A stretch of 64,000 nucleotides of DNA from Phialocephala subalpina (lineage: Eukaryota > Ascomycota > Leotiomycetes > Helotiales > Mollisiaceae): positions 124,001 to 188,000 of the forward strand of contig FJOG01000025.1 of assembly GCA_900073065.1 (NCBI GenBank), written 5' to 3'. The position numbers and the translations under genes were made by a program. Positions within the stretch are counted from its first letter, which is position 1, and every line of letters begins with the position of its first letter. Under the pieces are notes generated by a model. The model searched no databases. It worked only from the letters and a program-made list of their open reading frames with translations, and was not told the origin of the DNA. This document shows, one piece after another, positions 33,869 to 43,759 of the stretch.

Positions 33869-35760
33869 TCATGGGTCCGTGGTATGGTCATTTAGCTGTT
33901 CAGAAGACCTTAATCCCCCAGTCGAGTCATCTCCATCTTTTCTTTGGTCAGAAATCGGTATGTATGAGACTGATGGGCTGAACTTACAAATGCTCTCCGA
34001 ATCTGCGCCAAACAGTCCAAACGACGCTTTCCTCGCTTTCCTCGCTTTCCTCGCTTTCCTCTCCATCCCACCCACCCTATTCTCAGCATCAAAATAACTC
34101 GCCGTCATTGCACCAACTTTCAGCACCGAAAATGCGCTCGATTTCCAAATAGGAAGACCCCGAAGACTCGAAGAATGCCGTGAGTCCCAGAAGCAAGCAA
34201 CCCCCAAAAACACTAAACACAGGCAACGCAATCCATCTCATCCTCACATTATACACCGTAATACCCACAGTTCCTTGAACAAGTGTCCCCTTATCATCAT
34301 TCGAGCGAGTACTGTAGCTCATATTCAACGCCAACCCAGTGAACAGCGTATTTAGGGCTGCAGAGTTGTAGATTAGTTGCATGGAGTTTGAGGTATGCTC
34401 GGAATCTGAAAGATAGAAACCTGTTGCACCGAGATTGATGTTCCTGCTAAATACGCTAGATGAACCTCTTGCGATACCGTTGATAGGTGTTTGCGTGATG
34501 TTGATTGATTACCGAGCTGGAGATCGGGAATGCGGTAGTGGTGCCGTTGTCGGTGTCGTACTTGGACTACTTTGTCTCCAGTGATCCTGGCGTGCTGAAG
34601 TGGCCCCAGGGCTCTGCTAGTTGTTCCCATGAAGGCGGCAGTGTAATCGATGTCAGCGGGCTGGGTGTTCCTGAAAGCGTGCCGTTGCTCATTTCCAATG
34701 TGTAGTTCTTGACACAATACTCGAGACTGCATTCCGTAGCATTCATTGGAACGCCTGGGATCGACGTTCCTGCTTATGAATACTTCATGACTGTCAATGG
34801 ATACAGCAGCAGCTTGTGGTCTTGAAAAGCAGCAGTCTTAGACCTGTTCGTTTTAACATAGGAAACAAGAAGAACACTATGATCGCCGCCGTCCTCTAGA
34901 TACAGTCTTTGGGTAAGATTGTAAGTAGTGAGTTCTCGTCCATTGAATTGGAGACTAGCACCAGGATTGAGGATAATACTTAACAAATTGCGTTGAGATT
35001 CTTGTGACGTCGTGAGGTTGACTGTGCTTTTGGTCCACAGATTGGTGACATCCACGCAAGTGCTGCAGATCGCTATGGATGTGTAGGGTTGCCATTCGCA
35101 ATGTGTGCCTGGGCAGCATACTGTCATTCGTTGAGATATTGCACCTAGGGAATCGTAAAGGCCGAGCAGTATTGCTAGCTGCATTGAGAAATCGGTGTTC
35201 GTGGTAATCGGTTGATATGTGATGTTATTTCGACCCGCTGTTCTGAATTAGATTTAGGAAATTTCACGAAGAGAATTTACATACTTGTGAATTGCTCTTC
35301 GCTGACCAAGATGGTTCCTCGAGAATATCGGGTTGCTCGACCAATGGCGGTAGAGTTGCGGATATCAATCTGGAGTCCTCCAACACCGACGATCTTGTTG
35401 CGCAAACGGATCAATGGCGAGTGATAAGATTGTTATCTCGGCACAATTTGACACCAATGACCTTTATAAATTTAGTTTTAAGACCAATTTCCCGAAGAGT
35501 GCTCACCTGAAATGTAAATTCCAAAGGAGATTCACACTCCCACTTGGTCCCCGACACACACTATCAAACACCTCGAAATCGATGAGTTTGCGCTTTGGTT
35601 GGGAAAACAAGGTGTATTTCCACCGACTTAACAGCAACATAGCTTTCCCAACTGTACTGGTGGTCGATGCCCATTGCATAGAGTGAAGCCATGTATCTTG
35701 CAATATCGATCGTCATTTTCGAGATTCCATATTGAATCATTGAGTGCGACGTGCTCAGGA
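33869..35760 (-). pseudogene. DUF3176-type membrane protein, broken
   Basis: The minus strand keeps every landmark of fungal DUF3176 proteins in order: FSQPKRKLIDFEVFDSVCRG, then LAIDPFAQQ, CEWQPYTSIAICSTCVDVTN, NATECSLEYCVKNYTLEM, the membrane segment RMRWIALPVFSVFGGCLLLG, and GLPIWKSSAFSVL near the end. They lie in different frames. I see a frameshift directly after FAQQ, an in-frame TAA after the segment ending at about 34774, a TAG downstream, another shift before the last membrane helix and one after it. Two normal-looking introns remain (donors GTGAGC and GTATGT). Function of the family is unknown. This copy cannot make the full protein. Confidence 0.8.
34025..34060. repeat. 9-bp minisatellite, four exact units
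   Basis: CGCTTTCCT repeats four times. On the minus strand it encodes KARKARKAR within the last frame of the DUF3176 pseudogene, as a basic cytoplasmic tail. Confidence 0.85.
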
Positions 35761-36111
35761 TCAAAAATTGAGAGATCAGGTTGTAGTCAGGACGGTATGG
35801 AGAGCGTGCTCGAAAAGATGTCAGCCGCCTCAATGTCTGGTTAGGGATTGCAGCGGCAGAAAGTAGGAGAGGCTGAAAGTCCTAGAGATGAATGGTCGAG
35901 AGAATACGGAGGTAGTACTTATTTACTTCAATAACAATCATTCAATCGTGGCAAAGGCTTCCGTGCACTTGGGGGCTATTTTTGTGCTTCTCAACCAGCA
36001 ACTCGCTGAACTAGATAGTGGGATAGCCTTCTCGTACCCGAGTGCCAATTACTTCCTGGTCATTCGAAAGGCCGCAGCCTCCCCCATAGCACTTTGCGGA
36101 TAGGCAATGTC
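35761..36111. other. Sequence between two broken genes
   Basis: About 350 bp with short frames only. Part may be the eroded N-terminus of the DUF3176 gene, such as the hydrophobic stretch NLISQFLILSTS, in a shifted frame. Confidence 0.3.
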
Positions 36112-37109
36112 TCATTGCGAGCTGCTTTGTTGCATATCGCACAACCTCACAGACGCGAGCATGGACACTGACCTTGAGCTTGAGTGTGGTGGTCCCACCG
36201 GTATGATCCGCTCCGCTCCTCCCCTGTGACGTCGCTGGCGGACATGAGTGAAAGTCTGGATGGAGATAGGACTTTGAGTGGGGTACGGTATGCAGACGGG
36301 GAAGGTAAGAGTTCGGGGCACAGCAATCCGGCACCTGAAGCGAAATACAGCAAAAATGGCCGTTTTTACTCCTTTTTTAAAACCGTTTATCTACTTTAAA
36401 TATTTATATTTTAATTTCAAATTAAAATATATAATAAAATTTTACTTAAAATTTCATATATATTTATATTTTTAAAGTATTATTAATAAATCATTAAAAT
36501 AAAAGCTTTTAAAGTGGATATAAGTTCAAAATTTTAGTGTTCCCATACAAATTTAAGCGAATTTGTATAGGAACACGAAAATTTTGAACTTATATCCACT
36601 TTAGATTTATTAATTTTAATAATATATTAATAATACTTTAAAAATATAAATATATATGAAATTTTAAGCAAAGTTTTATTATATATTTTAATTTAAAAGA
36701 AAATTATCTATAAAGTAAAATTTTATTAATATTTTAAAAAGGGGTAAAAACGACCATTTTCGCTGTATTTCGCTTAAGGTGCCGGATTGCTGTGGCCGCA
36801 ACTCTTACATTCGTGGTCCATTGAATGCAACAAAACATCCCCAAGATTCCCGAGCTCCGCAACATCAAAGCTTCGCCTCTGGAGGATACAGAGAATTCTG
36901 GTAATATCTGATCTTAGGATGGCAATGCTTAATTCTAGCTTGGTGCTGCCGTAGCGGACAAATGCGAAGTGCTTCAAAGTGTCGAGACCAGGGAAAAGCA
37001 ACGAATTGATCTGAATACCACTTCGACTTTCAAGTAAAGGAGATCTCGTTTGAATTTCAGTACTCAAGACCAACAACATACAAAGATTGAAAGCAATTAC
37101 GACCCACAT
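36112..37109 (-). pseudogene. Unknown gene split by a foldback element
   Basis: A minus-strand frame begins at ATG 37109 with the hydrophobic MWVVIAFNLCMLLVLSTEI and runs to the right edge of the foldback element at about 36808. If the element and one copy of the TA target are removed, the frame continues without a stop from LHSMDHE into CTFPVCIPYPTQ and ends at 36112, giving roughly 166 residues. The two halves fitting in frame is the main evidence that this was one reading frame before insertion. I do not recognise the family, and the region may already have been non-coding. Confidence 0.45.
36306..36807. mobile_element. Foldback/MITE-like element, 502 bp, TA target
   Basis: The element is an imperfect palindrome centred near 36557. 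Its ends match in inverted orientation: a left end with CACAGCAATCCGGCACC and a right end with GGTGCCGGATTGCTGTG. Similarity extends over about 65 bp (including GCGAAATACAGC) and then through AT-rich arms to the centre. TA flanks both ends (36306-36307 and 36806-36807), as for Tc1/mariner-Fot1-type insertion. There is no transposase. The arms are nearly pure A/T, as after RIP. Confidence 0.8.
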
Positions 37110-37405
37110 CTCAATACGCCCACCACAGTATTACTGACTTCGACTCGGGCTTTCTAGTACTGAGAATACCCACAACACACACGGAGAATATTAAAAGATA
37201 GAGCACTGGCTCATGGAAGGGTAAAGTTAATTATGATTATTATTATCAGACTGACTGATTAGAGGAGTATCCACGGCCTTCGTCGCTAACTCAACGCCAA
37301 CCACGCCAATGCTAGGTATCGTATCATACAATCATTCCGCCCTGACAGGCGCCCTTCGCTTCATATTTACACTTCTTCACTCTTCCCCTCTCCCCAAAAT
37401 CCACA
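37110..37405. other. Gap between the split gene and ERG1
   Basis: About 300 bp including the ERG1 3' region. Nothing further was seen. Confidence 0.35.
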
Positions 37406-38902
37406 TCAAGCCCTGAGCTCAGAGAAAATGAATGGGAAGATCACCACACAAGCTTTGTAGAACACCAACACGCTCTCCTCAATCGCAAGTGGCAATTTCC
37501 AGAACCCAAGCAACCCACCCATCGTCTGTTGCATAACAATCCAAATCGACAAAAACGCCACCATGAAGAAATGATAGAACAGCACAAATGGCTGTCTAAT
37601 GATACCTGCCAAAAGACCAACAGGACCATCGATACAATTCCCTCCTCGCTGGAAATACTGGAAACATCCTTTCTGCAACGCCTTGAGCTGACGATCATCT
37701 GCAGCAAAAAGACTATACAGCGCCATAGCGAGAATGTTGATGATGGACGACAAGCCTTTGCGCTTCCAGTGGAATTCCTTCATGGCGTTTCGAACGGCTT
37801 TGGTGTCGCCTAGATCTGGGACTTTCTCAGGTGCTAACAAGTCGGCGAGGAGGACCACGTCGTTGAATGCAACGGTCATACCGCCTCCTGTGAGAGGATG
37901 CCGCATATTCATAGCGTCTCCGAGGACAACGACACCTTTGCCCATTTGTGTAGTTGGTGGAAGGAAGCTATTCGGCATGCTGCGGGGGATCTTGCCATCT
38001 GCGAGAGCGGCTTCGAAACATGGCTGGACTTGTGCTGGGAGGGAGGGGAGAATAACATTTCTGATGTGGCCGCGTACCCCTCCATTTTTGACTGATGCTG
38101 ATGTGAGGTTCTCGGGGATGTCGATCAAGGCGCGGGTTTCGTGGGTGCCGATTTGGTAGAGGAGGACGGGAGAGGTGTCTCCTAGGATGACCGTTCCGTG
38201 GTATGGGACTGGGAGGGGGCAGTCGATAAGTTCGAGAGCGTAAAATTTGCTCTTGACTATGGGTCGTTTTCCAATGTATTGTTTTCTGAATTTCGAGGCG
38301 TAGCCGTCCGCAATAATTGTGAGCTGTCCGAAATAGCAATCGTCAACCTTCTCTCCTGTCGAAGGATCTGTCGTCCTTGTCTTGACACCAAGGACTTGTG
38401 GGTTGTGTGAGCTCTCGATAGTGTCCATGACCTCGGTCTCGATAATTGTGATGTTTGACTGGCTGGCGCAAGCTTTGCGCAACTGAGTGATGAAACGGCC
38501 ATGGTGAAACGCTCTTCCTTCTGGTCTTCCACCTTTCTCATTTGTGTATTCCTGACTGCCGACTTTGTTCGTTGCGCCAGCATTCGCAGGATATGGAATC
38601 TCGACCCCTTTGCCGTAGTATATAACCTCATAGCCATGTACCGGTATGGCGTCAATTCCTTCTAACGTATGTGCGAGACCCAGCTTCTCCAAAGCAGAAA
38701 CACCACCAGGTTGTAGAAGCTCTCCAACTATCCGGTCTGGTTCCTTCAACGACCTCTCGAGGAGCAACACACTGCGACCCTGCTTTGCCAGCGCAAACGC
38801 AGCAGCACATCCAAACACACCTGCACCGACGACCACCACATCTGCCTCATGGTATAATCGTCTTCGCTGCTCGTTGGCAGCCTGGAATTGAGAGGAGGAC
38901 AT
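37406..38902 (-). CDS. ERG1: Squalene epoxidase (squalene monooxygenase), 498 aa
   Basis: This single-exon gene starts at ATG 38902; the open frame extends 11 codons further but only to a TTG. EADVVVVGAGVFGCAAAFAL (residues 19-38) is the FAD GxGxxG motif, ADGYASKFRK the DG motif, and GDAMNMRHPLTGGGMTVAFN the second FAD motif, which is very strongly conserved in squalene epoxidases. Two hydrophobic helices near the C-terminus (FVLFYHFFMVAFLSIWIVM and ESVLVFYKACVVIFPFIF) anchor it to the ER. It oxidises squalene to 2,3-oxidosqualene with FAD, NADPH and O2, the first oxygen step of ergosterol synthesis and the target of allylamines. ERG25 lies head to head. Confidence 0.96.
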   Translation of the reverse strand: MSSSQFQAANEQRRRLYHEADVVVVGAGVFGCAAAFALAKQGRSVLLLERSLKEPDRIVGELLQPGGVSALEKLGLAHTLEGIDAIPVHGYEVIYYGKGVEIPYPANAGATNKVGSQEYTNEKGGRPEGRAFHHGRFITQLRKACASQSNITIIETEVMDTIESSHNPQVLGVKTRTTDPSTGEKVDDCYFGQLTIIADGYASKFRKQYIGKRPIVKSKFYALELIDCPLPVPYHGTVILGDTSPVLLYQIGTHETRALIDIPENLTSASVKNGGVRGHIRNVILPSLPAQVQPCFEAALADGKIPRSMPNSFLPPTTQMGKGVVVLGDAMNMRHPLTGGGMTVAFNDVVLLADLLAPEKVPDLGDTKAVRNAMKEFHWKRKGLSSIINILAMALYSLFAADDRQLKALQKGCFQYFQRGGNCIDGPVGLLAGIIRQPFVLFYHFFMVAFLSIWIVMQQTMGGLLGFWKLPLAIEESVLVFYKACVVIFPFIFSELRA

Positions 38903-39402
38903 GCCGTACTCGGGTTGAGAAAGTTGGTTGGGCAATGGCGAAGTGAGGAATCAATCAGCTTTTAGGGGACCGTCAAGCATGTGAAGGCGACCCAATTGCT
39001 GAGGTGAGAATTCAGGTACCTGCAGCAACTTTTCGGGATCGGGTCATGGCAGGAGAACTTTCAGGAGAATGAGCTGAGGGATGTACGCGAGTACGGTCGA
39101 CTGAGGGGTTTCTCGAACCACGTCCAGATTTTGTAATCTTGGGAAGAATAATTTCGATGGCGGCAATAGCCGGCTGGTACGACTTTCTTTGTGAATCGAA
39201 TCAACTCTTGACCGCAATTTCCACGACCAGTCGATTGACACGGGACTATTCAAAGCCAAGGTCCTTTTTCACAAGATATCGTCCAATATATCAGCTTCAC
39301 GTAGCACAAGCGTAGAATTCTCAATTATCCCTCGCCGTCATGAACCTTTTGCCCCTTTTTAGTGATTGCCACTGACGCGTTGAAGCTAATCTTATCCAGC
39401 TA

Positions 39403-39408
39403 CACGTG
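39403..39408. promoter_or_regulatory. E-box CACGTG, possible SREBP site
   Basis: The palindromic core CACGTG, in the context TACACGTGACC, lies 173 bp upstream of the ERG25 ATG. bHLH factors, including SREBP-type regulators of sterol genes, bind such cores. Binding here is inferred from position only. Confidence 0.4.
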
Positions 39409-39452
39409 ACCACTCTAGCCTCTCCTCTCCTATGCGAGATCTCTCTAGCGTC

Positions 39453-39470
39453 CGGCTCTCGAAAGATCCG
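39453..39470. promoter_or_regulatory. CGG-N12-CCG site, AtrR-type element
   Basis: CGG at 39453-39455 and CCG at 39468-39470 are separated by exactly 12 bases. This matches the element reported for the zinc-cluster regulator AtrR, which controls sterol and drug-export genes in Aspergillus. It sits 111 bp before the ERG25 ATG. A single match could be chance. Confidence 0.4.
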
Positions 39471-39580
39471 TCCCTGAAATTCTGGCGTGAGCCGCCAAAT
39501 AATAAAACGTCCATCAGGCGCGTTTCTCCTCAACACAATCACACAGTCGCTCCTCATAATTCTCTTTCGCGGTTGGCACA

Positions 39581-40549
39581 ATGTCTCTTCTCTCCAACGG
39601 CACTCTCAATGCTACTTTGGCTTCGCCAGATACCTACTTTGGCATCTACAACGAGTTGTCAAAGTACAATGTTCACCTGAACATCTTCGAGCGACTTTGG
39701 GCGGTACGTCTACGCAATCCACACCACCAAAGCCAATGCTAATGCGCAACACAGAGCTGGTATGCCTACATGCAAAATGACGTCCTCGCGACCGGTATCA
39801 TGAGTTTCGTCATGCACGAAACTGTATACTTCGGCCGCAGTCTCCCCTGGATCATCATCGACCGAATCCCATACTTCAACAAATACAAGCTTCAGGGCTC
39901 GAAGATTCCCACATGGAAAGAACAATGGACATGCACGAAACTCGTTCTACTCAGTCATTTCACCGTCGAACTTCCTCAGATCTGGCTCTTCCACCCAATG
40001 GCCAAGGCTTGTGGCATGGACACTGGTGTTCCCTTCCCTACGTGGCAAACAATCTGCATCCAGATTGCGATCTTCTTCGTCCTCGAGGATACATGGCATT
40101 ACTGGATGCACCGACTCTTCCACATCGGTTTCTTCTACAAGAACGTCCACAAGATCCACCACCAATACTCCGCTCCTTTCGGTCTCGCCGCTGAATACGC
40201 CTCACCAATCGAGACCATGGTTCTCGGTGCCGGTACCGTCATGGTTCCTATCGTCTGGTGCTTGGTAACTGGTGACCTGCACGTCTTGACCATGTATCTC
40301 TGGATCACTGCTCGTCTGTTCCAAGCTATCGATGCGCACAGCGGTTACGATTTCCCGTGGTCTCTTCACCATTTCCTTCCTTTCTGGGCTGGTGCTGAGC
40401 ATCATGATGTTCACCACGAACAGTTCATCGGTAACTATGCCAGCAGCTTCAGATGGTGGGACTACATGATGGACACCGAGTCCGGACCAGAGGCTGCCAA
40501 GAAGAGACGTGAGCGCAAGCAAGCCAAGATGGCCAAGAAGGTCCAGTAA
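39581..40549 (+). CDS. ERG25: C-4 methylsterol oxidase, 305 aa
   Basis: Exon 1 (39581-39703) and exon 2 (39755-40549) join across a 51-bp intron. Three His clusters of the fatty-acid hydroxylase superfamily bind the di-iron centre: HRLFH (residues 160-164), HKIHH (173-177) and HDVHH (258-262). Hydrophobic helices such as [17 protein letters not shown] and [11 protein letters not shown] place it in the ER membrane. The Lys/Arg-rich C-terminus ([16 protein letters not shown]) fits an ER-retention tail. The enzyme oxidises the C-4 methyl groups of 4,4-dimethylzymosterol in ergosterol synthesis, with Erg26 and Erg27. It is divergent from ERG1. Confidence 0.95.
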
Positions 40550-41016
40550 ACGTCAAGAGGAGGAAATATATATAAGAGAGATCAGTGGAGAGGGTTTGGA
40601 CATAGAGAGGTGTGCAACGTAAGGAGAGGAGAACGACGAGAGGAAAGGAAGGATAAATGGAGAGCATAGCATGGTAGAGCGGCGGTTCACAGTCGAGGGG
40701 TTATGGCTTCCAGTCTGGGTTCTGTCCGCAATATATTGGCGTTTTGATTACTCGGGCGTAATGGAGGCTGCTCCCCTAGATCATACAATAGACTACCTCG
40801 TAGTCACCTAATTAATATATGACCCTTTCAAACGATCTTTTTACTTCCATCATATCGTGGATGTTCATTCGCTTTTGGGACACTGTGCCAGCTGAAAAGT
40901 CCCTATCCGTAACGTACATTTACGTCCTCGAACTCAGACAAACGTCGTCACCATACAACATACTTCCTCCACACCCAAGCCATCAATATCCTTCCTTCAA
41001 TAGTCACATCATCAAT
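40550..41016. other. Convergent gap between ERG25 and the dehydratase gene
   Basis: About 470 bp with 3' UTR sequence of two tail-to-tail genes. No other feature was seen. Confidence 0.4.
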
Positions 41017-41756
41017 TCACTTCTTCCCCTTTGGAACACAACAATCGCCCCCTTCACTCGCAACTCTATCCACCAATCCCTTTTGCGTCTCCATCCGATC
41101 GCCACTCCCATCCTCTTCAACAACCTCACCACACTCCTTAGCCTTCTCATCACAAAACCGTGCCATAATCAAATCTTTCTCTGATAACCCAGGCGGAGAA
41201 TGCGTTGTCCAGCGTATGAATGTTGTATTGTAGACCTTTTTGGCGGTTAGTCAGGTGATCCATATCCAAACAAAAAATGGTAAGGCATTGCGAAGGGCTT
41301 ATTCCTCTGGTTGAAAAACAAGAGAGGAGGAGGGGAGGGAAGGGAAGTGGGAAAGGGGAAGTCACATTTGACCATTCAGGATGGTGTTTCTGCTTTACGC
41401 ATTCGGGGGCTATGAGGTTCATGAACTCCTATCACACACATATCTCATCAGCTTTCATCCTCGGAAGAAAAGAAAGAAGGGGGAAAACAAACCCAACATT
41501 TCTTAAATCCCTTAAACTTAAACCCCCTCTCAATCCCCTTCCCACTCTCTATCACCGCCCATTTCCCTCCATTACTCTTCAACAGCGGTGCGAGATCTTT
41601 AGCCCCTTGTTCGGGATCATAGTTCGATGAGAAGGTTGGTTCTGCCTGTGGTTTCGCGCTTGTTGACATTTTGAGGATGTGGGATTGTGAGCGTGAAAAA
41701 GGAGTTCGAACTGAGTGGCTAAAGATGGAGAGAGAGGTGGAGAGGCGGATCTTCAT
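41017..41756 (-). CDS. Pterin-4a-carbinolamine dehydratase, 181 aa
   Basis: Minus-strand exons 41756-41493, 41428-41366 and 41235-41017 join in frame (donors GTTTGT and GTGACT). The signature is GGKWAVIESGKGIERGFKFK, then FMNLIAPECVKQKHHPEWSN with the catalytic HHPEW segment, then VYNTTFIRWTTHSPPGLSEK. These enzymes dehydrate 4a-hydroxy-tetrahydropterin to recycle the cofactor of aromatic amino-acid hydroxylases. The first 29 residues are basic, Ser-rich and lack acids (MKIRLSTSLSIFSHSVR onward), like a mitochondrial presequence. A second Met at 41669 would give a cytosolic form. The C-terminal 50 residues beyond the domain are charged and end in CCVPKGKK, with no known role. Confidence 0.9.
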
Positions 41757-42324
41757 GGTTGTTTGAGATGGAGAGTAGAGAGAGATGATGGCATGTAATG
41801 CGACGTTGGCGAATTAGAGGTGAGAGGGGTGGGCGAACTCGTGACTTGGTATCAACGACAGAACTTTGTTTTATGAAGTGGGCAATTTTTTATTCTTCTG
41901 CTTTGTTGACGCCTTGGAAGATTTCCCCAGAGAATCTGCAAAGTCATTGATGAAATCAATCTCATGTAAAGAGATCTCGATGAAGAGGTCATGGGCATGC
42001 TTAGTCGCATATTTCAAGATGCGTTTGGCACCTTCAAATATCCCCCTTATCTGCTCAATAATATCTGGCAATTTTGAGGACTAAATCAGGGAAGTATAGC
42101 GGTACATATTTCCGATTCTTGATACGCTAAGATGCCAAATTTTATTCTTTCATATCAGCATGAACAGTTTCAATTTACTCGACAAATATCCATCAAATCT
42201 TGGAACAACCAGAAGGTAATCAAGAGGAAGATCGATTCCTGTAGTTTACCTTGCTATGCTTAGTTGCTTTTCGGTTCCGCGACACCTCAGTCTAAGTAAC
42301 AGCATTTTACACGTCCTCAGTACC
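41757..42324. other. Dehydratase promoter and unassigned sequence
   Basis: About 570 bp. A minus frame at 41871-42071 lacks an ATG and a domain and was not called. Confidence 0.35.
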
Positions 42325-43190
42325 TCACTCCTCACCAATCTCCTCGACTAACCTCTCCCAGACCTCCTTCCTCTTCCTGAAATCCGGACTCTCCTCCCCC
42401 CAAAACTCCATCGCACTAACAGCCTCCCTAACAACTGCCCTCCAATCCCATAGCTTCTCCACCCTCACCACCAACACCGTATTAACCGCCGCCACAATAC
42501 TCAACGCAGAACTTAACACCAACCTCCCGAACTCCCATGGTGTCTATGCCTCACCGGTCTCAGTAAAATACAATGAATACTCGAATCGATGGTTTTAGAG
42601 ACGAGGGATTGCAAGCGAGGAGAGAGGAGGGGAGTGGGACAGTGGTGGACGGTGTAGTAGAGGAACGGACGGTAGAGCCAGGATTTTATTCCTAGGGCGT
42701 AGAATTGCACTATGAAGCGGAGCTCGTGGTTGGGGTGGATGTCGAAGTCGTCGAATTGGATGGTTTCGGGGAGGGTGATGAACTTGTTCTCGTGTTAGCA
42801 GGCATCTCCCACGACCCAGAACCTGGAGAGGAGGAGAAGTGGAAACTCACCAATCATTAAGCTGACGTTCAAATGCACCTGCAGCACGCAGCGTTTCATG
42901 CAGATTCTCTCTGTTCCAGTGTTGATTCGTGTCGTCGTATAGGTTTAGAAGAATTCGAGTGCCAAGTCTGCTCAAGATGATGTCTGTCAAGCAGAACCCT
43001 AGTCTCGCTTTTGTCGGAACTGATCTCTGTCTTGGAGCTGAGAGAAGCTCTCGGGTGTGGCGCCAAACAGGGGAGTAGCACCTTCATCAACATCCATGTC
43101 GAAATCGAAGTTTGAAGGCGGTGGAGGGTGTGGGGGTATTCGATCTCGGCGAGGATTGACTCCGTGAGTGGAAGTTCCGTTCGAAGCTCA
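42325..43190 (-). pseudogene. C-terminal part of a fungal zinc-cluster-type regulator, frameshifted
   Basis: The minus strand carries the pattern of the fungal transcription-factor middle homology region. LTDIILSRLGTRILLNLYDD comes first, then an intron (GTGAGT, acceptor near 42714), then ELRFIVQFYALGIKSWLYRP and FLYYTVHH, with RHRHHG. The expected continuation WEFGRLVLSSALSIVAAVN lies one frame over (shift near 42540). Another shift near 43010 separates it from an upstream segment PPPSNFDFDMDVDEG. No Zn2Cys6 DNA-binding domain is present. It is therefore a truncated, frameshifted remnant, and missed introns are a less likely explanation. Confidence 0.55.
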
Positions 43191-43759
43191 CCGCTAACGA
43201 GTTAGTTTCACCTCTCGGATGGGAGTCGGAAACAAAGCACGCAGACTTGTAAGCAGACCAATAGATACTGACCTCCAAGTGCCGACTGTCGGAACGCTCA
43301 TCGACAGACCTGTCCTCCCGAGAGTAATGTCTTATATCTCAAATACATATAAAAGGTGGAAGAAGCATCACAGATTCACAGAACCACCGCCAAGCCTTCA
43401 GTTGATGTAGTGTATACATCTTGTAAACTCCACAGAGAAATTTGCATTGCGTGACGAGTATCGATGCGTCGAGAAGACCGATGCGCTTGCATGCTGCCTC
43501 ATAATAGACCTTTCCCAATGTCAGGGAAGCCGCATGAAGTTTCTACGAAGAAACATTGCCTTGTTGGATGGTGCTTTGGTTGTAGAGGTCGTTGAAGGGG
43601 TGGGCAATGCATCCCAGAGCAGACATGATCAGCTACTCGACAATGTTAGTGATCATTTTTAGAATAAGTCTAAGCACATTGTACGGTAATGGATGGGGCA
43701 ACAATAAGGTCAAACCCAGAGTCAGACAAGATGTCCCGTTTCATCGCAATCCTTCCTGG
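43191..43759. other. Sequence between two broken genes
   Basis: About 570 bp without a recognisable gene. The zinc-cluster coiled-coil or DNA-binding region that might be expected here is absent. Confidence 0.3.

Larger units (their letters stand above)
38903..39580. promoter_or_regulatory. Shared ERG1/ERG25 divergent promoter
   Basis: Only 678 bp separate the two start codons, so both promoters lie here. Two candidate sites for known sterol regulators are visible and listed separately: an E-box and a CGG-N12-CCG site. No TATA box stands out near either start. Confidence 0.7.

Noticed and set aside
38903..38935. Longer start for ERG1
   Set aside because: The extension begins with TTG; the first ATG is at 38902.
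41871..42071. Helical minus-strand frame before the regulator remnant
   Set aside because: It starts with TTG, and no upstream exon joins to it convincingly.
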